This document shows positions 30,272 to 38,084 of a stretch of DNA of 48,258 bases, piece by piece (position 1 is the first letter of the stretch; each line of letters starts with the position of its first letter). Both the position numbers and the translations under genes were made by a program. The stretch comes from an uncultured Ruminiclostridium sp. Its GTDB lineage: Bacteria > Bacillota > Clostridia > Oscillospirales > Ruminococcaceae. The notes beneath the pieces are model-generated. The model saw only the letters and a list, made by a program, of their open reading frames with translations, was not told the origin of the DNA and searched no databases. Location of the stretch: positions 1-48,258 of the forward strand of contig CANRII010000006.1 in the NCBI GenBank assembly GCA_947630685.1, written 5' to 3'.

Positions 30272-30847
30272 TTATTTACCCGTGCTGATAAGCTCGACCC
30301 TGCCATCCTCTGTGTGATACAGCGCGCCTCGTACCTCAAGGCCATGTCGTTCCTCCGCCTTTATCTCAATGCTGTTTTCAATTACCTCAATGCTGTGCAG
30401 CACGTTGAGTCTGCATGCTTCGCACTCGTCGGTGACGTTTCCTATCGCCTTTTTTATCTCGTCGGTAATGTACTTTATATTATTCGCGGGTTCGTGATTT
30501 ATCGCCGCGTCCACCGCTCCGCACCTGTCATGCCCCATTACCAGTACCAGACGGCAGCCCAAATGCTCCGCCGCATACTCGATACTGCCGAGCTGGTGCT
30601 TATCTATCACGTTTCCCGCCACGCGGATAACGAACAGCTCGCCTATACCCGCGTCAAAAATGCTCTCCGGTATCACGCGCGAATCGGAACAGGTTATTAT
30701 TATCGCATAAGGCGATTGCCCGTCATCGTGCGTTTTCTTCCTTATTTCCGCGGAAATGTCCCCGCCGCAGCTTTTTGCCGTAAGATAGCGGGTATTTCCC
30801 TCCATCAGCTTTTGGAGCGCCGCCTGTGCGTCAAGTGATTTGTTCAT
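30272..30847 (-). CDS. Beta-class carbonic anhydrase
   Basis: ITCSDSRV, RVAGN, VMGHDRCGAV zinc-ligand motifs. Confidence 0.92.
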   Translation of the reverse strand: MNKSLDAQAALQKLMEGNTRYLTAKSCGGDISAEIRKKTHDDGQSPYAIIITCSDSRVIPESIFDAGIGELFVIRVAGNVIDKHQLGSIEYAAEHLGCRLVLVMGHDRCGAVDAAINHEPANNIKYITDEIKKAIGNVTDECEACRLNVLHSIEVIENSIEIKAEERHGLEVRGALYHTEDGRVELISTGK

Positions 30848-30939
30848 ATTTTCCTCCTGCTATGAATATATTGTCGCTAAGAAGTTTTTATCCGTAGATC
30901 ATGGCCGGTAATTTTCCGGCGTGGTCAAAATATCGTCCG

Positions 30940-31488
30940 TCAACCCGGGACAGAACCGTTCCATTCTTCGTTTAATATCGCGTAGGCGGCGTAATCGCTC
31001 CAAATGGGCTCGCCGTTCTCGTCTTTTTGAAAATACGCGCTTTTCAGATAAACGCCCTCTTTTCTCATTCCCGCGCGCTCAAGTAATTTTAACGAGCGGG
31101 TGTTGCGCACATCGGCCTCGGCGATTATCCTGCGCACACCCGAGGCAAAAGCGTTATCCATCACGCCGCGTACCGCCTCTAATGCGTAGCCGTGTCCCCA
31201 GAATTTCCGATTAAAGGAATATCCTATCTCGTAAGCGCCGAAAAACTTTTTATCCTCGAAATATATCTTGCCGATGAGCTTGCCGGTCTCTTTGAGTATA
31301 ACGGCGTAAAACCTCTCGTCGCCGTTTAACTTTTCGGCTTCGAGCAGGGCGTCCTCTTTAGCGAACGTATCGTAAGGCTCGAAATAGCTGACCTCTTCGT
31401 CGGTGAGTATCTCCGCGAAATCCTCGGCGTCGGCTGCTCTGAAACGGCGCAGCCCGAGCCTATCTGTAGTAAATAAATATTCCCCCAT
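30940..31488 (-). CDS. GNAT family N-acetyltransferase (RimJ/RimL-like)
   Basis: TDRLGLRRFRAADAEDFAEIL and GYSFNRKFWGHGYALEAVRGVMDNAF. Confidence 0.9.
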   Translation of the reverse strand: MGEYLFTTDRLGLRRFRAADAEDFAEILTDEEVSYFEPYDTFAKEDALLEAEKLNGDERFYAVILKETGKLIGKIYFEDKKFFGAYEIGYSFNRKFWGHGYALEAVRGVMDNAFASGVRRIIAEADVRNTRSLKLLERAGMRKEGVYLKSAYFQKDENGEPIWSDYAAYAILNEEWNGSVPG

Positions 31489-31564
31489 AAAGCCTCCTTG
31501 CCATATTTTGAAAGCTCATTAAAATTGTACCATATTTAGTTCAAAAGGTCAATAGTTATGATTT

Positions 31565-31589
31565 GAACCGGACATATAATATCCGGTTC
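31565..31589 (-). terminator. Hairpin downstream of hydE
   Basis: GAACCGGA/TCCGGTTC 8-bp stem; weak U-tract. Confidence 0.4.
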
Positions 31590-31608
31590 TATTTATCGTA
31601 TTTATGTT

Positions 31609-32649
31609 TTACCTGATAACGTCGCCGCGCGAGGTGACCGCTTTATACCCGGCGGAAATTATCCTTTGTTCAAGGCAGCTGCGGCATTGGGCGGCTTCCT
31701 CTCCGGTGCAGAGCTTGTTTTCATACAGCTTGTAAAGCTCCCTTACTCCCACGGGAGAAAGGTTCGGCATCACGACGTTCGCGCCGGCTTTCAGTCCTCT
31801 TTCCCTGCCCTGCGGGTGGATAGAGCCCAGCGCGGTGGTAGCGGGTATCAACGCATACGGGAACATCAGCCTTAATATCGCCACCAGCCTCAGCGTCAGC
31901 TCCAAGCTGCCGTTTTCCTTATCACGAAAAGGGGTGTCCTTATGCTTAATATACGGTCCTATGCCTATCATGTCCGGCGACAGCTGCTGTAAAAATCGCA
32001 GATCGCTGATAAGGTTTTCCGTAGTCTGATACGGAGAACCCACCATGAAGCCCGAGCCTACCTGATAGCCGATAGCTTTTAAGTCAAACAAACAGCGCTT
32101 GCGATCATCAAGGCTCATCTGCAAAGGGTGCAGCTTTGCGTAATGCTCGTCCGACGCGGTTTCGTGCCGCAGAAGATAACGGTCAGCGCCCGCGTCAAAA
32201 TACGCCTGATAGCTCTCACGCGGTTTTTCTCCTATAGATAAGGTTATCGCGCAGTCGGGGAATTTTTGCCGAATATTCGCCACAATGCCGCATATACGCT
32301 CGTCGGTGTAATACGGATCCTCCCCTCCCTGCAAAACAAACGTGCGAAAGCCCAGCCGGTAACCCTCCTCGCAGCAGGAGAGTATTTCTTCTTCGCTCAG
32401 GCGGTAGCGCTTAAGCCTGATATTATCCCGGCGTATTCCGCAATAGTAGCAGTTATTTTTGCAATAGTTGGTAAATTCTATCAATCCGCGCAGATATATG
32501 TCGGTTCCGTAATGCTCTTTCCTGACCTTATCTGCAAGAGAGAACAGCAGATCGTCATATATATCCGTTTCGAGTATCTCTTTTAACGCCGCATCGGGAA
32601 TATCCTGCTTACGATACAGCGTATTGATATTCTGTTCTATAGGCTCCAC
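31609..32649 (-). CDS. hydE: [FeFe] hydrogenase H-cluster radical SAM maturase HydE
   Basis: CKNNCYYCGIRRDN (CxxxCxxC), LQGGEDPYYTD, GSGFMVGSPYQTTENL, MPNLSPVGVRELYKLYENK; GTG start preceded by GAGGTGAT. Confidence 0.93.
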   Translation of the reverse strand: MEPIEQNINTLYRKQDIPDAALKEILETDIYDDLLFSLADKVRKEHYGTDIYLRGLIEFTNYCKNNCYYCGIRRDNIRLKRYRLSEEEILSCCEEGYRLGFRTFVLQGGEDPYYTDERICGIVANIRQKFPDCAITLSIGEKPRESYQAYFDAGADRYLLRHETASDEHYAKLHPLQMSLDDRKRCLFDLKAIGYQVGSGFMVGSPYQTTENLISDLRFLQQLSPDMIGIGPYIKHKDTPFRDKENGSLELTLRLVAILRLMFPYALIPATTALGSIHPQGRERGLKAGANVVMPNLSPVGVRELYKLYENKLCTGEEAAQCRSCLEQRIISAGYKAVTSRGDVIR

Positions 32650-32670
32650 ATCATCACCTCGTTTAAGTTA

Positions 32671-32699
32671 ATTATACTAAATTGATAGGTAATTGTCAA
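32671..32699 (-). promoter_or_regulatory. hydE promoter (cassette copy A)
   Basis: Minus strand TTGACA - 17 nt - TATAAT. Confidence 0.8.
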
Positions 32700-32761
32700 G
32701 GGAGGAGAGTGTTTGCGGGGATGATGAAGTTTATATAAATCATGAAAATCACAAAAAAACA

Positions 32762-32791
32762 TTGACAAATAAAAGCGTATCGTGCTATAAT
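32762..32791 (+). promoter_or_regulatory. Strong sigma70-type promoter of the leader RNA / surface protein gene
   Basis: TTGACA - 18 nt - TATAAT; predicted start near 32798. Confidence 0.8.
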
Positions 32792-32796
32792 ATGGG

Positions 32797-32907
32797 TGCG
32801 ACACAACTGAATATTTCCTAAATGACGAGGTATAATACTTTTACTACAGGTAAAAGTGCATGCTCTTTTTTCGTATACCTTTTCATTTGGGAACGAGTTG
32901 TGTCGCA
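32797..32907 (+). ncRNA. Candidate structured leader RNA (unassigned class)
   Basis: Nested helices: P1 32797-32808/32896-32907 (TGCGACACAACT/AGTTGTGTCGCA, 12 bp), P2 32817-32825/32883-32891 (9 bp, one G-U), P3 32829-32834/32874-32879 (6 bp), P4 32837-32844/32850-32857 (8 bp). Confidence 0.65.
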
Positions 32908-32931
32908 GCAATCGGAGCTTTGCATTTTTCG

Positions 32932-32958
32932 GTGCGTAGCTTCGGCTGCGCACTTTTT
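32932..32958 (+). terminator. Intrinsic terminator inside the 5' leader
   Basis: GTGCGTAGC-TTCG-GCTGCGCAC (9 bp with one G-U) followed by TTTTT, upstream of the 33019 start codon. Confidence 0.8.
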
Positions 32959-33018
32959 AATTTTGCGGAAAAGTGCGCTGACAATACACAACCGCAAAAA
33001 GAAATCGGAGGAAACACC

Positions 33019-34020
33019 ATGATACTAAAAAAGACTGCTGCGGCTATTCTGGCGGCGGCAACGGCAATGGCGAGCGTATGTGTATGCGCTTACGCACAGG
33101 ACGATACGGCAGGAGGCGCTCCGTTTAAGTTTACATACGAAAACGTCAAGAGCGCAGACGGCTATGACGACGAGGCTATGGCGATCGTAAAACACTTTAA
33201 CGGCGACGCTTCGCAAGCCGAGGGCGCGATCGACGGCATTCTCGCGGGCAACAGCATCATCACGGCGGATTTCGGTGATAAAGGCATAGATGAAAACGCG
33301 ATACCTGTTTTCAAATTTTATAACCTTTCCGAAGACGGCACAAAAATTGAAGAAAAGTATTCGTTCAACACACATAAGCATCCTGCAACCGAGGATTATG
33401 CTTGGGAATTAGACGGAGTACGCGTCTTTTCTGACGGAATAAAAGGAAAGCCTATTGCTGCCGACGGACAGATCGACGGTATAGACTATAATACCGGCGG
33501 ATGTATTGTAGGTCAAACGACTGTACTCGGCAACAAGATAAGCGGTAACCTCATAAAGAAATTATATGAAGAAAATGTTGCAGGCGCGATCGGTATGGGA
33601 TCGGATTTTTACAGCGATGAAGAGCTTGAGGAGCTTAAAAATCTTCCGAGCTTTGACGAATATGATATGATAGAGGTCGGAATAAATATTGACGGCATGG
33701 TCTACTCAGCATTTTTCCTGAACGCAAGCTACACAGGCGATACCGAAACCCCCGAAACTTCCGAAACCCCCGAAACCTCGGAAACTCCTGAAACTTCTGA
33801 AACTCCCGAAGCTTCCGAGACTCCCGAAACCTCGGAGACTCCCGAAACTTCCGAAGCTCCTGAAACCTCGGAGACTCCCGAAGCTTCCGAAGCTCCCGAA
33901 ACCTCGGATACCTCTGATAAGGACAATCCCGCTATGGGAGCGGCTGCTATTGTTCCGGCAGTCGGAGTTGCATTCCTCGCCGGAGCTGCTGCTATAATCG
34001 CTTATAAAAAGAGAAAGTAA
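33019..34020 (+). CDS. Secreted surface protein with (E[T/A]PE[T/A]S)n stalk and C-terminal membrane anchor
   Basis: Start 33019 supported by GGAGG 7 nt upstream; signal peptide; nine hexapeptide repeats; C-terminal NPAMG + TM + KKRK. The ORF-track start at 32860 lies inside the leader RNA. Confidence 0.8.
   Translation: MILKKTAAAILAAATAMASVCVCAYAQDDTAGGAPFKFTYENVKSADGYDDEAMAIVKHFNGDASQAEGAIDGILAGNSIITADFGDKGIDENAIPVFKFYNLSEDGTKIEEKYSFNTHKHPATEDYAWELDGVRVFSDGIKGKPIAADGQIDGIDYNTGGCIVGQTTVLGNKISGNLIKKLYEENVAGAIGMGSDFYSDEELEELKNLPSFDEYDMIEVGINIDGMVYSAFFLNASYTGDTETPETSETPETSETPETSETPEASETPETSETPETSEAPETSETPEASEAPETSDTSDKDNPAMGAAAIVPAVGVAFLAGAAAIIAYKKRK
33745..33906 (+). repeat. Nine tandem 18-bp units encoding ETPETS-type hexapeptides
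   Basis: Direct reading: gaaacccccgaaacttcc and variants, 9 x 18 = 162 bp, in frame. Confidence 0.9.
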
Positions 34021-34038
34021 GCTTTTGTAAAATCATTA

Positions 34039-34074
34039 AAGCGCACCTTGTTGAAATAACAGGTGCGCTTTTTT
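34039..34074. terminator. Terminator between convergent surface-protein genes
   Basis: AAGCGCACCT / AGGTGCGCTT perfect 10-bp stem followed by TTTT. Confidence 0.8.
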
Positions 34075-34095
34075 GTAGTCTTATTTCAGAAGAGT

Positions 34096-35121
34096 TTACT
34101 TCTTTTTGCGGAAAAATATAACCGCCACCACCGCGCCCGCAATTACGATAACGCCGAGCGTTATTGAAATTACTATAACTAATATGTCGGGAGAGGTCGT
34201 GCTTTCGCTGTTTGAAACGCTGCTGTCGGTCGCTTTATCGGAAAGTGTGCTTTCGGTAGAAATTACATACTTGCTGAAATGATCGCTTTCAAACACGACC
34301 CAGCCGCCCTCTGCTCTTGCGTTCATGTTTGTGTAAGCGCCGTCGGTTTCAGCTCGGAAAACATAAACATTTTGGTTTGCCATTTGCGAAGGGATCGGGA
34401 GCTTGACGGTGACCATACCGCCCGGCTGAATTGTTGTTCCGTCGGCTGCCTTGAATGAAATATCGTATGTGACCCTTGTTTCGTCAGCTTCGACCGCCTT
34501 TGCAGAAAACACCGCGCCGTCAGCAATAACGCCTTTATCCGCGTAGGCCAAAACAAGCCCGTCGGAATAGTTGATAGGCTCATCGGCCGCAGGTCCATCG
34601 GAAATAGGCTCGCTCTCGGCGGGAGCGGATGTATTTATTTTGTAGGATACAAATACAATTTCTTCCTTAAATCCTACCCAAAATTCGTACAAGTCTTCGT
34701 CAAGCGTGTTTACATAAGATACTTCATCTATCATATCGGAAACGCGATTGCCGTCCTTATCGACGAGATAGCCCTTACCGTCTTTTATAACAGGAGTGTA
34801 CTCGCTGTTCACGCTTGAAGGATCGCCGCTCGGATCTATCTCAATGCCGGCTTCAACATCCGTGTAGGTAAGATTGCCGTATTCGTCCTTTTCAAAGTGA
34901 ATAGTGCCGGTAATGTTATTTCCTTCGTCATCAAAACCGCTGTAAGAACCATAGCCGTCGCCAAGATACTTAAACTCATACGCGCTGTGGATCGAAATTC
35001 TTTCCAGCGTTGTAAGCACTACTTTAGTTTCCTCTTTTTCTTGTGCGAACGCGCAGAGCGAAAATACGCTTACCGCAGTTATTGCCGCAAGTGCCGCCGC
35101 GAATATTCTTTTTAATCTCAT
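34096..35121 (-). CDS. Secreted membrane-anchored surface protein
   Basis: Signal peptide MRLKRIFAAALAAITAVSVFSLCAFA; VKLPIPSQMANQNVYVFRAETDGAYTNMNARAEGGWVVFESDHFSKYVI domain; C-terminal TM + FFRKKK. Start set to ATG 35121 (the track starts at an in-frame GTG at 35130). Confidence 0.75.
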   Translation of the reverse strand: MRLKRIFAAALAAITAVSVFSLCAFAQEKEETKVVLTTLERISIHSAYEFKYLGDGYGSYSGFDDEGNNITGTIHFEKDEYGNLTYTDVEAGIEIDPSGDPSSVNSEYTPVIKDGKGYLVDKDGNRVSDMIDEVSYVNTLDEDLYEFWVGFKEEIVFVSYKINTSAPAESEPISDGPAADEPINYSDGLVLAYADKGVIADGAVFSAKAVEADETRVTYDISFKAADGTTIQPGGMVTVKLPIPSQMANQNVYVFRAETDGAYTNMNARAEGGWVVFESDHFSKYVISTESTLSDKATDSSVSNSESTTSPDILVIVISITLGVIVIAGAVVAVIFFRKKK

Positions 35122-35125
35122 AATG

Positions 35126-35186
35126 ATCACCCCCCGTTTAAGTTAATTGTACTAAAATAACAGGCGATTGTCAAGAAAGGAGGCTC
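35126..35186 (-). repeat. Promoter cassette copy B (61 bp)
   Basis: 60/61 identical to 36158-36218; contains TTGACA - 17 - TACAAT (35146-35174). Confidence 0.9.
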
Positions 35187-35195
35187 AGCGATTCT

Positions 35196-35669
35196 TTATA
35201 TATTTTGCTTATTTGAAATCTTTTTTCGGCGCTTTTGTACGATGCACACCGTAAACCACATAACAAGCGTATATTGCACGGTTATAAAAAGCGACGCTGT
35301 TACCGACGGCATTCCGGCGGCTTTCACTAATATACCCGGTCCCCATTCGGCAGTAAGTATAAACAGATACCGCCACGGAGGAATATATATTGAAAAGGGG
35401 CAAAATAACGAAATTACAGTTACAGGTATACATTTTGCCGTTATATTAAATTTTTTTGCCAAAACGGCAGTCGGGACAACAATTATGACAAACTGAACAA
35501 CAAAATCTATTATGAAACACAGCAGCGCGCCCAAGGGATCATAGCCGTTTCTTCCGATAGCGACAAGAAGAGCGGGCGCTATGAAGATCACATATAAAAC
35601 CGTTATAACGTATATTGCAACACACGCAGCAATTGCAGCGATATACGGTTTTATTTTGTCAAAGCTCAT
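35196..35669 (-). CDS. Hypothetical membrane protein (about 4 TM)
   Basis: RBS AAGGAGG upstream of ATG; hydrophobic segments. Confidence 0.6.
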   Translation of the reverse strand: MSFDKIKPYIAAIAACVAIYVITVLYVIFIAPALLVAIGRNGYDPLGALLCFIIDFVVQFVIIVVPTAVLAKKFNITAKCIPVTVISLFCPFSIYIPPWRYLFILTAEWGPGILVKAAGMPSVTASLFITVQYTLVMWFTVCIVQKRRKKISNKQNI

Positions 35670-35764
35670 TTTTTACCTCCTTGACAAAATATACACGAGA
35701 GTCAGAAGTATGATCTGCTCCTCAAAAAATGTTGATAGAATACAAATTTTTACAAAACAATATT

Positions 35765-36154
35765 TTATCCGCCTATTTGAATACCCGTTTCAACTCTTGT
35801 AATTATCCCGTCGCTGTCATAGTACATATAGTAATAATAATCGTTTGTATCAAAATTATAAAGATAATAAGCGGCTATTCTCCCGGTGTCGATATCATAT
35901 TTTCCGTATCTTGCTTCAACATTTGAAATGTTATTTCCGACTATCCACCAATCATTATACCTTAATGATGTATGATGACTGGCATAAAACAAGATGACCG
36001 ATACTATAAACAATATTATTATAGCTACCGTAACTGTCCGTGATATTATTTTGATACGGTTCTCTCTTTTGTTCTTTAGTATCTCTTTCGGCGCCGCGTC
36101 GGGAATATCCCGCTTTTGATACAGCGTGTTGATATTCTGTTCTATAGGCTCCAC
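35765..36154 (-). CDS. Chimeric small membrane protein: HydE-derived N-terminus + TM + short extracytoplasmic domain
   Basis: MEPIEQNINTLYQKRDIPDAAPKEIL matches HydE MEPIEQNINTLYRKQDIPDAALKEIL; then KNKRENRIKIISRTVTVAIIILFIVSVILFYAS...; GTG start. Confidence 0.75.
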   Translation of the reverse strand: MEPIEQNINTLYQKRDIPDAAPKEILKNKRENRIKIISRTVTVAIIILFIVSVILFYASHHTSLRYNDWWIVGNNISNVEARYGKYDIDTGRIAAYYLYNFDTNDYYYYMYYDSDGIITRVETGIQIGG

Positions 36155-36157
36155 ATC

Positions 36158-36218
36158 ATCACCCCCCGTTTAAGTTAATTGTACTAAAATAACAGGTGAT
36201 TGTCAAGAAAGGAGGCTC
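36158..36218 (-). repeat. Promoter cassette copy C (61 bp)
   Basis: 60/61 identical to copy B; TTGACA - 17 - TACAAT (36178-36206). Confidence 0.9.
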
Positions 36219-36347
36219 GGAGATTTTTTTGATCTTCGTAAAACGGAATATTTTTATCGTTTGTTCGGTCATGCCCTATCCTCATTATCACCTTTGATTT
36301 TACCGAATTTTATGCTGCAATACTTTAGTATAACATCCATGAGTGTA

Positions 36348-36791
36348 TTAATATAAAGACCATTTGGACTGAATTTTCGCGGTATCGCTGCTTTTATTTT
36401 TCTTATAGCTCAAAATCAAATATCTCACTAACCTAGCCGTCAAAAACGGTATAAGCTGCGGTAAAAACTCGACTGCCATCCAACCGAATACCTGATTGCC
36501 GGAGGGATATATAAGATAACAGCAACAAAAGAGTAGATAACCGTAGATCCAATAAATCAGCGCTTTTTGGGATCTAATAATTGCGCCTAAAATAATGCCT
36601 GCAATAATATTGAGAAGAAAGGCGAGAAGCAGCACTACGATGATCCCGTTAACGGAAAGGCCTTCCGTTATTTCGATACCTATTTTTCCTAAAAGATAAC
36701 GTCCAAACGCGAGATATATCGCCTGTATGATATATACCGACAATTCCACCACAAGAACTTTAATAACATCTTGTTTATTGATTTTAGACAT
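36348..36791 (-). CDS. Hypothetical membrane protein
   Basis: Start at 36791 (MSKINKQDVIKVLVVELSVYIIQAIYL) supported by an upstream AAAGGAG; hydrophobic. Confidence 0.55.
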   Translation of the reverse strand: MSKINKQDVIKVLVVELSVYIIQAIYLAFGRYLLGKIGIEITEGLSVNGIIVVLLLAFLLNIIAGIILGAIIRSQKALIYWIYGYLLFCCCYLIYPSGNQVFGWMAVEFLPQLIPFLTARLVRYLILSYKKNKSSDTAKIQSKWSLY

Positions 36792-36951
36792 AATTATGCC
36801 TATCTCTCCTTTCGGTTTTTTATGGCTTTGCGAATCAAAATTGCCGACCGTATCCGACAAGGCAAAAAACCACATTCTGAAAGATTTATTTTCAGACTTA
36901 TCACCTTTGATTTTATCTGAAAAGTCGATCAAAAAGCAACAACGACGTTCT

Positions 36952-37413
36952 TTAAGAACCGTTACTGTCGGGATCGCTTTTTGAAGGCTTATTTTTTACA
37001 AAGCTTATTATATTATCTAAGCCTTTACGAATCGCTAAGCCGGGCATATCCATAAGTAACATTTTAACAAAGGCAAAACCTATAGCTTGATCGATCGGTC
37101 CGTAATTCAGCAGCCCCACTCCGGGCTCTACCCAAAATATTAAAAAACGACCTTCTTTTACTTCTAAAAACAGCGCAGCTAAAACAACAAAACAAAGCTC
37201 GGATAAAATTATCGATTGGATAGGCGGACGTAAAACAGCTATAGCAACAACCGAAACAATTACGATAAACACTATTGAAAATGCCACTTGATATTCCAGG
37301 TCGCAGGTATAAAATAAAATAATATGAAATAACACTATCAAAGCTTGAACGCACGAGGGGATAACGGCTTTTTTTAGGATCGTTTTCCATTTTTCCAAAT
37401 CAAATTTTTTCAT
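36952..37413 (-). CDS. Hypothetical membrane protein
   Basis: About 4 hydrophobic segments; directly downstream of the ABC ATPase on the same strand. Confidence 0.6.
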   Translation of the reverse strand: MKKFDLEKWKTILKKAVIPSCVQALIVLFHIILFYTCDLEYQVAFSIVFIVIVSVVAIAVLRPPIQSIILSELCFVVLAALFLEVKEGRFLIFWVEPGVGLLNYGPIDQAIGFAFVKMLLMDMPGLAIRKGLDNIISFVKNKPSKSDPDSNGS

Positions 37414-37424
37414 ATCGGCTCCTT

Positions 37425-38084
37425 TTAAGCGTTTTTAATTATCTGTCCGTCCGCTATCTCGATAACCCTCCCGCATTGTGCGGCGATGTCCGCGTCGTGA
37501 GTGACTATAATAACGGTCTTGCCGTATTCGCGGTTAAGCTCGGTCAAAAGCCGCATGACCTCCTCGCCGGACTTTGCGTCAAGGTTGCCGGTAGGCTCGT
37601 CGCAAAGCAGCACGTCGGGGTCGTTTATCAGCGCCCTTGCTATCGCCGCGCGTTGCTGCTGTCCGCCGGAAAGCTCGGACGGGTAATGCCGCAATCTATC
37701 CGATATGCCGAGCCTGTCGGTTATCTCTGTAAGCCGCTCCGCTTTCTTTTTAGCGAGCTTTGCGGGCAAAAGGATATTTTCCTCGGCGGTAAGCTCCGGC
37801 AAAAGGTCAAAGAACTGAAACACAAAGCCGATATTGTTAAGCCGAAAATCCGCAAGCGGGCTGTCTTTGAGCTTAGTTATATCGGTATCGCCGTACATAA
37901 TACTTCCGCTGTCCGCCTCGTCCAGCCCTCCGAGCAGATTAAGCAAGGTAGTTTTACCGCTGCCGCTTTTGCCGATAAGTGCGGTAAGCTCGCCGTCGTT
38001 TACGGAAAGATTTATATTTTTAAGCGCTTTGACGCTGCCGTCGCCCTTGCCATAGGTCTTGTTAAGGTCTGTAGCTTTGATCAT
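37425..38084 (-). CDS. ABC transporter ATP-binding protein (LolD/MacB-type)
   Basis: [46 protein letters not shown]. Confidence 0.95.
   Translation of the reverse strand: MIKATDLNKTYGKGDGSVKALKNINLSVNDGELTALIGKSGSGKTTLLNLLGGLDEADSGSIMYGDTDITKLKDSPLADFRLNNIGFVFQFFDLLPELTAEENILLPAKLAKKKAERLTEITDRLGISDRLRHYPSELSGGQQQRAAIARALINDPDVLLCDEPTGNLDAKSGEEVMRLLTELNREYGKTVIIVTHDADIAAQCGRVIEIADGQIIKNA

Noticed and set aside
32696-32953. 85-aa minus ORF
   Set aside because: Spans the plus-strand promoter and structured leader; no RBS or family similarity.
32860-33018. Upstream start of the surface-protein ORF
   Set aside because: It lies within the leader RNA/terminator and has no RBS; the start at 33019 has GGAGG and a proper signal peptide.
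33745-33906. Possible CRISPR array or satellite
   Set aside because: Units are contiguous 18-bp in-frame coding repeats with no spacers.
33729-33926. Minus-strand ORF of Ser/Val/Glu repeats (MSLSEVSEVSGASEASG...)
   Set aside because: Antisense translation of the 18-bp repeat tract in the surface protein gene.
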